A stretch of DNA of 64,000 bases, taken from NCBI RefSeq assembly GCF_037622515.1, contig NZ_JBBJCN010000001.1:868001-932000 (forward strand), given 5' to 3'. Within the stretch, counting starts at the first letter, position 1. The number at the start of each line of letters is the position of its first letter. A model generated the notes under the pieces. The model searched no databases. It was not told the DNA's origin and worked only from the letters and a program-made list of their open reading frames with translations. The DNA is from Paradesertivirga superstes (GTDB lineage: Bacteria; Bacteroidota; Bacteroidia; Sphingobacteriales; Sphingobacteriaceae). Of this stretch, positions 1 to 8,725 are shown one piece after another. The position numbers were made by a program, and so were the translations under genes.

Positions 1-1292
1 AGGCAAATGAGACCAATCTCCTATTGCTTGATGATGACTGGACCATTGAAGAACGATGCAAGGAAGCATTGGCTCACTGGGAACTTAGTGGTCTGGATTT
101 AACACAGAAAATGGAAACCTTGAGTGGCGGACAAAAAACAAAAATTTTTCTGGCAGGGATTTCCATTCATCAACCCGAAATAATTTTGATGGACGAGCCA
201 AGCAATCATCTAGATACTCAGAGCAGAGGCATATTATACGATTTCATACAAACTACATCAAGCTCATTGGTGGTGGTAAGTCATGATAGAAAATTGCTGA
301 ACATGCTCGACCCGGTTTACGAATTAAGTAAACGGGGAATTAACGTTTATGGCGGCAACTACAGTTTTTATACTGAGCAAAAAATGATCGAAAGTAATGC
401 CTTAATTCAGGGTATAAAAAGCAAAGAAAAAGCATTGAGGAAGGCCAAAGAGGTGGAACGCGATGCCTCGGAAAAACAACAAAAACTGGACGCCCGTGGT
501 AAGAAAAAACAGGAAAAGGCAGGCCTCCCTACGATATCAATGAAAACATTTAAGAACAATGCGGAAAAGAGCACCGCCCGTCTCAAAGATGTTCACTCCG
601 AAAAAACGGGCAATATATCTCAGGAACTGAGTCAGTTGAGAAAGGAAACACCTGAAATGGATAGAATGAAATTTTGCTTTGACAATTCAGCTTTACACCG
701 GGGGAAGATTTTAGTTACAGCACAAAACCTAAACTTCAGCTACGAACAGAAACAGCTTTGGGAACAGCCTTTAAATTTTCTGATTGCAAGTGGTGAAAGA
801 ATAGCGATCAAAGGGCATAACGGTTCGGGTAAAACCACTCTGATAAAAATAATCCTGGGCGAAATAAAACCCCAGTATGGCTCTATTCACAAAGCCGTCA
901 CTAATTCTGTTTACATAGATCAGGATTATTCATTAATCGATAATAATTTATCGGTTTACGAACAAGCGCAAAAATTCAATTCAACAGCCTTCCTGGAGCA
1001 TGAAATCAAAATTCGCCTGTCGAGATTTTTATTTTCAATAGACTATTGGGACAAGCCCTGTAAAGCTTTAAGCGGAGGTGAAAAAATGCGGTTAATGCTT
1101 TGTTGCCTGACGATAATCAATCAGGCACCTGACATCATTATATTCGATGAACCAACTAACAATCTGGACATCCAGAACATAGAAATATTAACAGCAGCAA
1201 CTAACGATTACCAGGGAACATTACTTGTCATTTCTCATGATGAATACTTTTTGGAACAAATAAATGTGAAGCAGACTATAGAATTGAAATAA
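1..1292 (+). CDS. ABC-F family ATPase, 5' end cut by window edge
   Basis: This is a soluble tandem ABC ATPase of the ABC-F class. Members act on the ribosome, as translation factors or as antibiotic target-protection proteins, and do not transport. The reading frame is open to base 3 with no credible start, so about 429 residues are visible and the first Walker A lies off the window. What remains of domain 1 is a signature (LSGGQ) and a Walker B (ILMDEPSNHLD). A charged Lys/Glu-rich interdomain linker follows at roughly 135-220. Domain 2 is complete: Walker A GHNGSGKTT, signature LSGGE, Walker B IIFDEPTNNLD and a switch His (ISHDE). The absence of membrane segments agrees with ABC-F. Whether it confers drug resistance cannot be told from this sequence. 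A TTG at 24 is an internal Leu codon, not a start. Confidence 0.88.
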   Translation, partial: ANETNLLLLDDDWTIEERCKEALAHWELSGLDLTQKMETLSGGQKTKIFLAGISIHQPEIILMDEPSNHLDTQSRGILYDFIQTTSSSLVVVSHDRKLLNMLDPVYELSKRGINVYGGNYSFYTEQKMIESNALIQGIKSKEKALRKAKEVERDASEKQQKLDARGKKKQEKAGLPTISMKTFKNNAEKSTARLKDVHSEKTGNISQELSQLRKETPEMDRMKFCFDNSALHRGKILVTAQNLNFSYEQKQLWEQPLNFLIASGERIAIKGHNGSGKTTLIKIILGEIKPQYGSIHKAVTNSVYIDQDYSLIDNNLSVYEQAQKFNSTAFLEHEIKIRLSRFLFSIDYWDKPCKALSGGEKMRLMLCCLTIINQAPDIIIFDEPTNNLDIQNIEILTAATNDYQGTLLVISHDEYFLEQINVKQTIELK

Positions 1293-1368
1293 ATGCAATA
1301 GCTTAATCCGGCTTAAATATCACTAATTTTAGTATTTTTAATTATTCAACTTGATTCCAAAGAACTGA

Positions 1369-1482
1369 ATGACCATGAACTACATTATCATGGAAAATAC
1401 ATCTGAATATGATTTACCGAAATGGGAGAATTTTGCCGGATTCTTTATAGACAGGTTTAATAAATTGCTTTATCCTTTATGA
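1369..1482 (+). CDS. possible 37-residue small protein
   Basis: A short open frame (ATG 1369, TGA 1480) lies between the ABC-F gene and the CHAD gene. The product begins MTMNYIIMENTSEYDLP and is rich in aromatic residues (WENFAGFFIDRFNKLLYPL). I do not recognise it. It could be a small gene, the remnant of a larger one, or chance. Its composition looks protein-like, but there is no clear promoter or ribosome binding site. Confidence 0.22.
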   Translation: MTMNYIIMENTSEYDLPKWENFAGFFIDRFNKLLYPL

Positions 1483-1521
1483 TATGATTTCAATTGGGCA
1501 AATTGAAAACCATTGTTAGCT

Positions 1522-2313
1522 ATGAAAGCACTTACCAAATATTTGGAAAACCGGAAAGATTCAATAACCGCTCTTATAAATAAACCTATACACACCTATA
1601 CGTCCGACACATTTCATCAACTGCGTATTGAAATTAAAAAGCTAAATGCATTTATTGATTTGATAAAATTTTGCGCTCCTGATTTTAAACGAAAGAAAAC
1701 TGCTAAACCCTTTAAACTCCTTTTCCGACAGGCAGGCAAGGTAAGAGAACTTCAGCTCCAGGAAGAAATGATTAAGAAATATCATCCGGGGAGCTCGTTG
1801 AAAAATTACATTACGGGCTTAAAAAGAATGAGATTAAAGGAAGAGGAAACCTATTTTTTACTCTTAAATAAAAAGAATACAGACCGATTAAAGAAAAACT
1901 TCCCCAAAATTATTTCCAGCCTTCCTGCGGTAACTATTAAAAAGGCTCACAAATATTTAGAGCAAAAGAATAGGGCAATACAAAAACTCATTAGTCAGAG
2001 CACCCAGCAAACAAACCAGGTTCACGAACTTCGCAAACAATTGAAGAATCTTAATTACACCATGAAAAGTTTGTCTATGGAAACGTTCAACAAACCTCTT
2101 TCTATGAACGATGATTTGCCCGAACTTCTGGGGGAATGGCATGATTTTCAGGCAATAATTCAGCACTTGATAAAATCTATCGATGCAGGGTTCGTATATC
2201 CCAAAGAGATTGTTCAGCTCGAGAAGCTAAAAATAAAACTAAGATCTATAAGCGACCGGTTGTTTGAAAAAATCACTAAAGCACTATCAGATCAGCAAAC
2301 AGGATCCTTGTAG
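1522..2313 (+). CDS. CHAD domain-containing protein
   Basis: The 263-residue protein is made almost entirely of a CHAD domain, a helical bundle with conserved histidines and many basic residues that binds polyphosphate in characterised members. The two diagnostic helices are visible: HQLRIEIKKL near residue 34 and HELRKQLKNL near residue 173, each carrying the His-x-Leu-Arg-x3-Lys pattern. The protein is very Lys/Arg rich, as expected for a polyanion binder. No CYTH (triphosphatase) domain is fused or adjacent. I start at ATG 1522; an in-frame TTG at 1513 is less likely. Polyphosphate binding is inferred from the family. Confidence 0.85.
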   Translation: MKALTKYLENRKDSITALINKPIHTYTSDTFHQLRIEIKKLNAFIDLIKFCAPDFKRKKTAKPFKLLFRQAGKVRELQLQEEMIKKYHPGSSLKNYITGLKRMRLKEEETYFLLLNKKNTDRLKKNFPKIISSLPAVTIKKAHKYLEQKNRAIQKLISQSTQQTNQVHELRKQLKNLNYTMKSLSMETFNKPLSMNDDLPELLGEWHDFQAIIQHLIKSIDAGFVYPKEIVQLEKLKIKLRSISDRLFEKITKALSDQQTGSL

Positions 2314-2432
2314 ATAAATCTTTTCAACCTTTGAAATGTATAGAAGGTTATTTCTTGCTTTCTCTTACATTCGTTTAACGTCGCTCTACACTATTCGGGC
2401 TTTAAGACAATAAAGAAAACTAATAAAACCAT

Positions 2433-3716
2433 ATGGCTGCACTGGCAATTCTGATTTTTGTTTTAGGATATATTGCAATAGCATTTGAGCATTCAATCAA
2501 AATAAACAAAGCCGCCACTGCCCTGGTTACAGGAGTTCTTTGCTGGACCCTTTACATCCTTTTTTCGGATGATAAAAACATTGTGAATCAGGAGCTTAGT
2601 CATCACCTTGGAGAACTTTCGAGTATTCTGTTTTTTCTGCTTGGGGCAATGACTATTGTGACCCTTATTGATGCGCATGATGGATTTAACATTATCACCA
2701 AACAAATAAATCAGACCGATATCCGGAAACTGCTGTGGATTATCTCCATAATTACTTTTTTCCTATCATCCATCTTAGATAATCTTACTACCACCATTGT
2801 AATGATTTCGCTTTTGCGAAAACTTGTGCAAAACGATAAGGACCGTATGCTTTTTGCCGGCATGATAGTGCTGGCTGCAAATGCCGGAGGTGCATGGACA
2901 CCTATTGGCGATGTTACCACAACCATGCTTTGGATTGGCGGACAAATAACAACATTCAAAATTATGACTAAACTCTTTATTCCGAGTTTAATGTGCACTG
3001 TTGTCCCTTTGATCTTTCTTTCTTTCAAATTAAAAGGAAGGATTGAACGCCCCCTGGCTGAAGCAGACACAAAGAAGCCGCTGATCTCCAACAGACATCA
3101 GTCTTTAGTTTTCTTTGCAGGAGTGTTAAGCCTGGTATTTGTTCCGGTGTTTAAATCAGTCACCCATCTGCCTCCGTTTATGGGGATATTAATCGGACTT
3201 GGAATACTTTGGATCATTACGGAAATTATTCACGAAAAGAAAAACGACGCAGACAAACATACTTTATCTGTGGTGTATGCCCTTCGCATGATTGATACAC
3301 CTACTATTTTATTTTTCCTGGGAATCCTTATGAGCATTACTGCCCTTGAATCAATCGGCTTGTTGGCTCAACTTGCAGAATGGATGACAGCAACATTTCA
3401 TAACGACAACATAATTGTTATTTCCATAGGCTTACTTTCATCGGTTATAGATAATGTCCCTTTAGTGGCTGCAGCTCAAGGCATGTACGATTTAAACCAA
3501 TATCCTACAGACCATTATTTTTGGGAGTTTCTGGCATATTGCGCAGGCACTGGAGGCAGCATTCTGATTATAGGTTCGGCAGCAGGTGTAGCGGCAATGG
3601 GCATGGAGAAAATCAGCTTTTTCTGGTACCTCAAAAAGATGAGCCTTCTTGCATCGCTCGGATACTTTTCCGGAGCCTTCTGCTACATTTTACAACATTA
3701 TTTACTGGGGATTTAG
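2433..3716 (+). CDS. nhaD: NhaD-type Na+/H+ antiporter
   Basis: A 427-residue inner-membrane protein with about eleven or twelve hydrophobic segments, belonging to the NhaD branch of the ion transporter superfamily. It exchanges cytoplasmic Na+ (and Li+) for protons. Characteristic acidic membrane motifs are present: LDNLTTTIVM near residue 115, NAGGAWTPIGDVTT near 149, and a second SVIDNVPLVAA near 336. These pseudo-symmetric DN motifs are typical of the family. The start is ATG 2433, just after an A-rich leader. The following YdeI-like gene begins 12 bp after this stop, suggesting co-transcription. Confidence 0.88.
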   Translation: MAALAILIFVLGYIAIAFEHSIKINKAATALVTGVLCWTLYILFSDDKNIVNQELSHHLGELSSILFFLLGAMTIVTLIDAHDGFNIITKQINQTDIRKLLWIISIITFFLSSILDNLTTTIVMISLLRKLVQNDKDRMLFAGMIVLAANAGGAWTPIGDVTTTMLWIGGQITTFKIMTKLFIPSLMCTVVPLIFLSFKLKGRIERPLAEADTKKPLISNRHQSLVFFAGVLSLVFVPVFKSVTHLPPFMGILIGLGILWIITEIIHEKKNDADKHTLSVVYALRMIDTPTILFFLGILMSITALESIGLLAQLAEWMTATFHNDNIIVISIGLLSSVIDNVPLVAAAQGMYDLNQYPTDHYFWEFLAYCAGTGGSILIIGSAAGVAAMGMEKISFFWYLKKMSLLASLGYFSGAFCYILQHYLLGI

Positions 3717-3727
3717 ACAAAGCTTTT

Positions 3728-4231
3728 ATGGAAATGGGCAATACCAAAACCATTAAATTCTCCGCTCTGATTGAAATCATAGGAATCAATCCATTTGTTT
3801 ATCTGCCCGAAAATGTTCTGAATTTCATTTTCCTTGAAGCAGGAGAAAGCAAGGGCAAAATACCCGTAAAAATAAAAATTGAGGGTCACGAATTTCCTCA
3901 AACCCTTATTAAATATAGTGGGCATTGGAGACTGTACTTAAATACCCCGATGAGAAAGGCTGCCAAAAAAGATGTGGGAGATAATGCAGACTTTGAAATA
4001 GCTTTTGATAAAGTTAAAAGAGAAATACCCATGCACTCAAAACTTTTAAAGGCCTTGCAAGAAAATGAAGAGGCCAGGAAAATATTTGACAATCTCAGGC
4101 CATCACTCCAACACGAAATTATAAGGTACCTGTCCTTTCTGAAAACAGAAGAAAGTGTAGAAAGGAACGTTACTAAAGCAATTGGTTTTTTATTAGGACA
4201 GGAAAGATTTATCGGACGGGATAAGCCTTAA
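3728..4231 (+). CDS. YdeI/OmpD-associated family protein with DUF1905
   Basis: The 167-residue cytosolic protein has an N-terminal DUF1905 beta-barrel-like domain (about 5-95, ending in the AFDKVKREIPMHSKL segment). A C-terminal YdeI/OmdA-type helical segment follows (about 98-160: LQENEEARKIFDNL, then LSFLKTEESVERNVTKAI). The family is widespread and poorly characterised, with no settled biochemical role. The frame stays open upstream into nhaD, but that part is out-of-frame antiporter sequence. ATG 3728 gives the domain its normal length. Confidence 0.75.
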   Translation: MEMGNTKTIKFSALIEIIGINPFVYLPENVLNFIFLEAGESKGKIPVKIKIEGHEFPQTLIKYSGHWRLYLNTPMRKAAKKDVGDNADFEIAFDKVKREIPMHSKLLKALQENEEARKIFDNLRPSLQHEIIRYLSFLKTEESVERNVTKAIGFLLGQERFIGRDKP

Positions 4232-4345
4232 TGTAAAGTGGTCTCGCGATCGTCACGCAAATAGAAAAACTCTATCTCTCTATTAATACAATTTGCATTT
4301 TTTAAAACTGAACCATACATTGTCATAACCTAAAGGTTTGGCTTT

Positions 4346-4798
4346 ATGCAAAGAGATATTCGACATCAGTTTTACTTCCCTCAACCACCGGAAATAGTCT
4401 GGGAGTATCTTACTAAAACAGAACTAATCGCCCAATGGCTCATGGAAAATGATTTCACGCCCCTTAAAGGACACAAATTTCAGTTAAAAACAAGACCTAA
4501 AATAAAATTGGGTTTCGATGGAACTGTATATTGTGAAGTTCTGGAATTTGATTATCTCAGGCGCTTAAGCTATTCCTGGAAAGGGGGCATATCAACAGAC
4601 AAACCTACCCTGGACTCTGTAGTTATCTGGACATTAAGCCCTGCATCCGGGGGTACTGAACTTTTGCTGGAACATACCGGATTTAATGGCATAAAGAATT
4701 ATCTCGCTTTTATCATTATGAACATGGGTTGGTTAAAAATCGGGAAAAGGTTATCGGGACATTTAAAATCCCCTGCTACTGACAAAGCAAATACCTGA
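4346..4798 (+). CDS. SRPBCC (AHSA1-type) domain protein
   Basis: A 150-residue protein of the START-like SRPBCC superfamily, Aha1/AHSA1 branch. It has a helix-grip fold forming a hydrophobic ligand cavity. The usual features are visible: an N-terminal strand, then PPEIVWEYLTKTELIAQW, where the helix and the E/W pair are typical, a central LSYSWKGG strand, and a C-terminal amphipathic helix. It is cytosolic with no signal peptide. The ligand is unknown. A second relative lies at 11442-11879. It sits among other small single-domain accessory genes on the same strand, but about 115 bp separates it from the gene before it. Confidence 0.78.
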   Translation: MQRDIRHQFYFPQPPEIVWEYLTKTELIAQWLMENDFTPLKGHKFQLKTRPKIKLGFDGTVYCEVLEFDYLRRLSYSWKGGISTDKPTLDSVVIWTLSPASGGTELLLEHTGFNGIKNYLAFIIMNMGWLKIGKRLSGHLKSPATDKANT

Positions 4799-5061
4799 CG
4801 CATTTTCTGATCTTATTTTAAAAAGCGGGATCGGTTCGTTCATCAGAACAAACAACTCTGTTTTGCCAGGAAGTAATCAGCTGAGAATTTAGAAATACCC
4901 TTTATCTTTCCCTAAGACCACACCTTTTGAGCAATAATGCAGGTAAAGTCCGGGAAATATCTTCACAGCTTTACAATCTATAGATTCTTCACCTAATCTG
5001 AGGTATTGTTTTTAAATTTAAGTTACAAAGCTTGGATTTAATCATCTAAAAAAACCATCTC

Positions 5062-5604
5062 ATGAAAACAAGAATCCCTATGCTAATCCTGCTAACTATA
5101 TCAGTTTCCGCGGGATATGCACAACAATCCAAAACTCAGGTAAAAAATAAAGAAGTGACCGCTAAGATTATGAAAGCCTTTGATGATGGAGATGCCAATG
5201 CGCTCGACAATTTAATCGCGGCAGATGCTGTGTCACATTCGGAAATGCCTCCCGAAATAAAATCAACAGGATTACAAGCTGTGAAGGAAATGTTAAAAAT
5301 GCAGAAAGCCGCTTTCCCCGATATAAAAACCAAAATACATGTCATGGCCGTTGCCGGCGATACAGTTATAGCCTATTTCACCTCTACTGGCACTAATTCC
5401 GGATCTTTTATGGGAATGCCTGCCACAAATAAAAAAATCAATACAGAAGGTGTGGATATTATCCGGTTTAAAAATGGTAAAGCTGTAGAGCATTGGGGAG
5501 TTTATGATAATATGAAAATGATGCAACAGCTTGGAATGATGCCTCCTCCTCCACCTCCGGTAGCTCCTGCTATGCCAGGTACCGAAATGAAAAAAGAAAA
5601 ATGA
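5062..5604 (+). CDS. secreted ester cyclase / SnoaL-like protein
   Basis: A 180-residue exported protein. Residues 1-20 are a signal peptide ending at ...SAGYAQQ, followed by a SnoaL/NTF2-like alpha+beta-barrel domain (about 30-150). The motif order (AKIMKAFDDGDANALDNLIAADAV, split here by conserved Asp residues; a GxFMGMPATNKK segment; EHWGVYDNMKMMQQLG) matches the 'ester cyclase' branch. That branch includes polyketide cyclases and many uncharacterised periplasmic proteins. The C-terminus is unusual, with a run of seven prolines followed by a low-complexity tail. No substrate can be inferred. Confidence 0.75.
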   Translation: MKTRIPMLILLTISVSAGYAQQSKTQVKNKEVTAKIMKAFDDGDANALDNLIAADAVSHSEMPPEIKSTGLQAVKEMLKMQKAAFPDIKTKIHVMAVAGDTVIAYFTSTGTNSGSFMGMPATNKKINTEGVDIIRFKNGKAVEHWGVYDNMKMMQQLGMMPPPPPPVAPAMPGTEMKKEK

Positions 5605-5628
5605 TATTCACTCTTAACCAGTAATGCC

Positions 5629-5925
5629 ATGTATATAGTTCGCGATATTTTCCACTTGAAGTTTGGACATTTTAAAGATGCCAAAAGTTTGCTAGACCAG
5701 GCTCTGCAGTCAAACACCATGCCTAAGACAGAATCAGTCCGCGTATTAAGTGATTTTACCGGCGATTCCTACAGGTTGATTTTTGAAGAGGGTTTTAATA
5801 CTCTTGCAGACTACGAACAGTCTTTAACTTCCAGTATGGGGGGAGAAGATTGGAAAAAATGGTATGAACAGTTTAAACAACATGTTTACCGGTCACACAG
5901 GGAAATTTTAAAACAGGTAAGGTAA
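5629..5925 (+). CDS. small unknown protein, dimeric alpha/beta-barrel-like
   Basis: A 98-residue cytosolic protein 25 bp after the ester-cyclase gene. I do not recognise a named family with confidence. The pattern of a first strand (MYIVRDIFHLKFG), an alpha helix, a strand ending in SVRVLSDFTG, a strand (YRLIFEEGF) and a long C-terminal helix fits a ferredoxin-like dimeric alpha/beta-barrel fold of the NIPSNAP/antibiotic-monooxygenase type. The fold assignment is inferred from the secondary-structure rhythm only. Confidence 0.5.
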   Translation: MYIVRDIFHLKFGHFKDAKSLLDQALQSNTMPKTESVRVLSDFTGDSYRLIFEEGFNTLADYEQSLTSSMGGEDWKKWYEQFKQHVYRSHREILKQVR

Positions 5926-6661
5926 TTTTAAGGGGAATACTTCTGAAAATTCTTTATATTCTGTGCTTACCTGCTGGGGCCAAATCGATAATTCAAAATG
6001 CCCTTGATTCGCACAAAATCTATTGGAGACTGAAGCAGTATTTCCCTATAGACATTGTAGGTAACATTACCCATTTCGATGAAAATCAATAAAGAATGGC
6101 ATTTAAAAAACAAGATTCCTAAGAATCCTACATTTAAAGAACGGGTTAAATGGCACTTAGAACATCAAAAGAATTGTAATTGTCGTCCAATTCCCCGGAT
6201 ACTGCTTGAGGAAATGAAAAAAAATGGCCTTTTAAAAATTCTCTTTTTTATCTCATAAATACCAGAATCGATACCATAAGGGATATTCTGAAAGTCCATT
6301 TTGTCTGCCCGATCTGGATAGCCATAAAAACCGCTGATCGAGTATTCCCGAATTCAATTTTATATCCCTTCAACCCTGATTTACCTGGCGGCAACATCCA
6401 TTTCAATTCCAGCAATCCAAGCCTGATCTGCTAAATTATTCACACTCAATTCACATTTTATATACACTTTCCTGTACCCCTTATACAGTTTGAATTATGC
6501 CTGCTTCTTTGTTCAACAAATGAATTAAATTAGTACCAGCAAGCGATCAATTGAGTTGACAAGCCGTGGAAAAGCTACCAAAAAACAACTGAATATTATG
6601 CAATAAAATATTCTGCATCAACTAATTGACCGTATATAATACAATCTAATAAGCTCTTGTT
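5926..6661. other. gene-poor gap holding one small gene and possible gene remnants
   Basis: Apart from the 59-residue gene at 6079-6258, this gap holds only fragments. On the + strand a frame open from within the previous gene to a TAA near 6092 (…NALDSHKIYWRLKQYFP…) looks protein-like but has no start. On the - strand between about 6260 and 6440 a short frame (…ELKWMLPPGKSGLKGYK…) also looks like degraded coding sequence. I recognise neither. A decayed region upstream of the FkbH locus is a reasonable reading. Confidence 0.4.
6079..6258 (+). CDS. small conserved-looking Cys/His-containing protein (59 aa)
   Basis: A short frame with ATG 6079 and TAA 6256. The product has the pattern KEWHLKNKIPKNPTFKERVK, then WHLEHQKNCNCRPIP, then ILLEEMKKNGL. 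It resembles, from memory, a family of very short Bacteroidota proteins of the form 'WH-x-MPKNAT-x-ER-x-WH-x-EH-x-x-C-x-C-R-x-IP'. The paired WH motifs and the CxC suggest metal binding, which is inferred. The last ten or so residues (LLKILFFIS) are hydrophobic and may be an extension after a frameshift. Confidence 0.55.
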   Translation: MKINKEWHLKNKIPKNPTFKERVKWHLEHQKNCNCRPIPRILLEEMKKNGLLKILFFIS

Positions 6662-8413
6662 ATGAAAGACTTCTCCCAATTAAAGAAAAATTTAAAAAAG
6701 GATTTTTCCAGTTTCAAAACAATTAAAGTAGCCGTTTTGGGCGATACGTCAACACAATTCCTAACTCAGGCTTTGAGAGGGATGGGCTTTGATAGTGGCC
6801 TGGATTTGCGAATTTGGGAAGCAGACTTTAATCAGATAGAGCGGCAGGTATATGATCCCGCTTCGGAACTATATGAATTCGGGCCCGAAATAGTAATTAT
6901 ATTTCAATCTTCACATAAATTACTGGCCAAGTATAATAAGCTAAGCACAAACGAACATCATCTATTAGCAGCCAATGAATTGCAACTTATAAAAAGCATT
7001 AACTATACATTAACAAGCAATCTCAATGCTAAAATAATATATTATAACTATTCGGAAATCGATGATTCTGTCTTTGGAAGTTATGCCAATAAAATAGAAT
7101 CTTCTTTTTTGTTTCAGTTACGCAAGCTCAATTATGAGCTTATGCTGGAAGCTGCGAAAGACCCCAATCTATATTTGTGCGATACTTCCTCTGTTCAAAA
7201 TCAAATCGGGAAATCAACCTTCTTTCATACCTCAGTTTATATAAACACCGAGATGGTGCTGAGCATCGAAGTATTACCCAGCATAGCGGCAAAAACTGTG
7301 GATTTAATTGGTGCTTTAAATGGCAAAATTAAAAAATGCGTCGTACTTGATCTGGACAACACCATTTGGGGGGGAATCATCGGAGATGATGGAATGGAGA
7401 ATATTCAGATTGGTAGCCTGGGAATTGGAAAAGCATTTTCCGAATTTCAATACTGGTTAAAAAAGTTAAAAAACAGGGGAATAATTCTGGCGGTGTGTAG
7501 TAAAAACACCGAATCTGTTGCCAAAGAACCTTTTGAAAAGCATCCGGATATGGTTCTGCATTTAGAAGACATTGCTGTGTTTGTAGCCAACTGGGAAAAC
7601 AAAGCGGATAACATCCGCCAAATACAAAGCATTTTAAATATAGGCTTTGATTCGATGGTATTCTTAGATGATAATCCCTTCGAAAGAAACCTGGTACGTG
7701 AGAATATTTCTGAAATTTGCATCCCCGAACTACCAGAGGACCCTGCAGAATACCTGGAATATTTATATTCCCTGAATCTTTTTGAAACAACCTCATTTTC
7801 AAATGAAGACACAGAACGAACCAAGCTTTATCAGGTAGAGGCTCAACGGGCTATTCTTCAGCAAAAATTCACTAATGAAGACGATTTCCTTCAGAGCCTG
7901 AATATGGTTTCGCTGGTTGAACCATTTAATAAATTTAATACACCAAGAGTAGCGCAGTTATCACAACGTTCTAATCAATTCAATCTCCGAACAGTACGTT
8001 ACATAGAGCCGGATATTGAAAAACTCGTTTCTTCGCCAAACCACTACACCCTGGCCTTTAGCCTTAAAGACAAATTCGGCGACAACGGGCTGATCAGCGT
8101 AATCATTCTGGAAAAAGAAAACAATAACGATCTTTTTTTAAATACCTGGTTAATGAGCTGCAGAGTATTAAAAAGGGGGATGGAAAATTTTGTACTCAAT
8201 ACAATTGTATCTGTTGCTAAAGAGAATGGGTATTCACGCATTAAAGGCGAATACATCCCCACCGCCAAAAATGAGATGGTAAAAGATCATTATTCAAATC
8301 TGGGATTCACAGAAAACAATGGCCATTGGGAATTGAATGTGGCTAACTACGAACAGAAAAAAAATCATATCACAATTAAACAAAATCAATTATGCGAAGA
8401 AATGAAATACTAA
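6662..8413 (+). CDS. FkbH-like HAD-IIIC family enzyme
   Basis: A 583-residue cytosolic protein with the three-part architecture of FkbH-like enzymes. There is an N-terminal SGNH-like region (about 15-215, with VLGDTSTQFL at the first block), a HAD-IIIC domain and a C-terminal GNAT-like region (about 420-570). The HAD nucleophile motif VLDLDNTIWGG lies near residue 227, and later HAD blocks are ILAVCSKN and FLDDNPFERN. Characterised FkbH proteins take a phosphorylated three-carbon donor (1,3-bisphosphoglycerate) and load a glyceryl group onto an acyl carrier protein. The 3' end overlaps the carrier-protein gene by 22 bp, so the partner is encoded next door and translation is probably coupled. 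The acyl group used here is not known. Confidence 0.88.
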   Translation: MKDFSQLKKNLKKDFSSFKTIKVAVLGDTSTQFLTQALRGMGFDSGLDLRIWEADFNQIERQVYDPASELYEFGPEIVIIFQSSHKLLAKYNKLSTNEHHLLAANELQLIKSINYTLTSNLNAKIIYYNYSEIDDSVFGSYANKIESSFLFQLRKLNYELMLEAAKDPNLYLCDTSSVQNQIGKSTFFHTSVYINTEMVLSIEVLPSIAAKTVDLIGALNGKIKKCVVLDLDNTIWGGIIGDDGMENIQIGSLGIGKAFSEFQYWLKKLKNRGIILAVCSKNTESVAKEPFEKHPDMVLHLEDIAVFVANWENKADNIRQIQSILNIGFDSMVFLDDNPFERNLVRENISEICIPELPEDPAEYLEYLYSLNLFETTSFSNEDTERTKLYQVEAQRAILQQKFTNEDDFLQSLNMVSLVEPFNKFNTPRVAQLSQRSNQFNLRTVRYIEPDIEKLVSSPNHYTLAFSLKDKFGDNGLISVIILEKENNNDLFLNTWLMSCRVLKRGMENFVLNTIVSVAKENGYSRIKGEYIPTAKNEMVKDHYSNLGFTENNGHWELNVANYEQKKNHITIKQNQLCEEMKY

Positions 8414-8646
8414 AACAGGTGAATGATATTTTCACCGAAACACTGGAGAACGATGAGGTCGTAATTGGTGAGGATACTACTGCCAACGATGTGGATGACT
8501 GGGATTCTTTAACCCACATTCAGCTGGTTGTAGCTATAGAAAAACACTTTAATATCCGGTTTACTTCGAAAGAAATTCAAAGCTGGAACAATGTAGGTGA
8601 GATGTTGGATTGCATTGAGATAAAAGAAAATGAGATTAAAGTCTGA
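8392..8646 (+). CDS. acyl carrier protein
   Basis: An 84-residue carrier protein with the helical-bundle pattern and the phosphopantetheine attachment site DDWDSLTHIQ (Ser39). It is acidic, as carriers are. Its start lies inside the last codons of the FkbH-like gene and the MBOAT gene follows 80 bp later. It is therefore very probably the dedicated carrier that receives the acyl group from FkbH and presents it to the membrane acyltransferase, in the way DltC serves DltB. It differs from a fatty-acid AcpP in lacking the usual neighbours (fabF, fabG). Confidence 0.88.
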   Translation: MRRNEILKQVNDIFTETLENDEVVIGEDTTANDVDDWDSLTHIQLVVAIEKHFNIRFTSKEIQSWNNVGEMLDCIEIKENEIKV

Positions 8647-8725
8647 TCTACATCGCCGATGCTTAAAAATCACGGCAATTTAAACAAGATCAGGACTCGT
8701 AGGATGTATTTTTAGATGATAAGTT

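Noticed and set aside
3521..3727. Open frame upstream of the YdeI-like start
   Set aside because: It lies inside the 3' end of nhaD in another frame and reads as an Arg/His-rich random sequence; the conserved domain starts after ATG 3728.
7377..7824. Long open frames on the - strand inside the FkbH gene, and similar ones opposite nhaD and the alpha/beta hydrolase
   Set aside because: They are antisense to genes with firm domain evidence and encode Cys/Phe/Ser-rich sequence without motifs.
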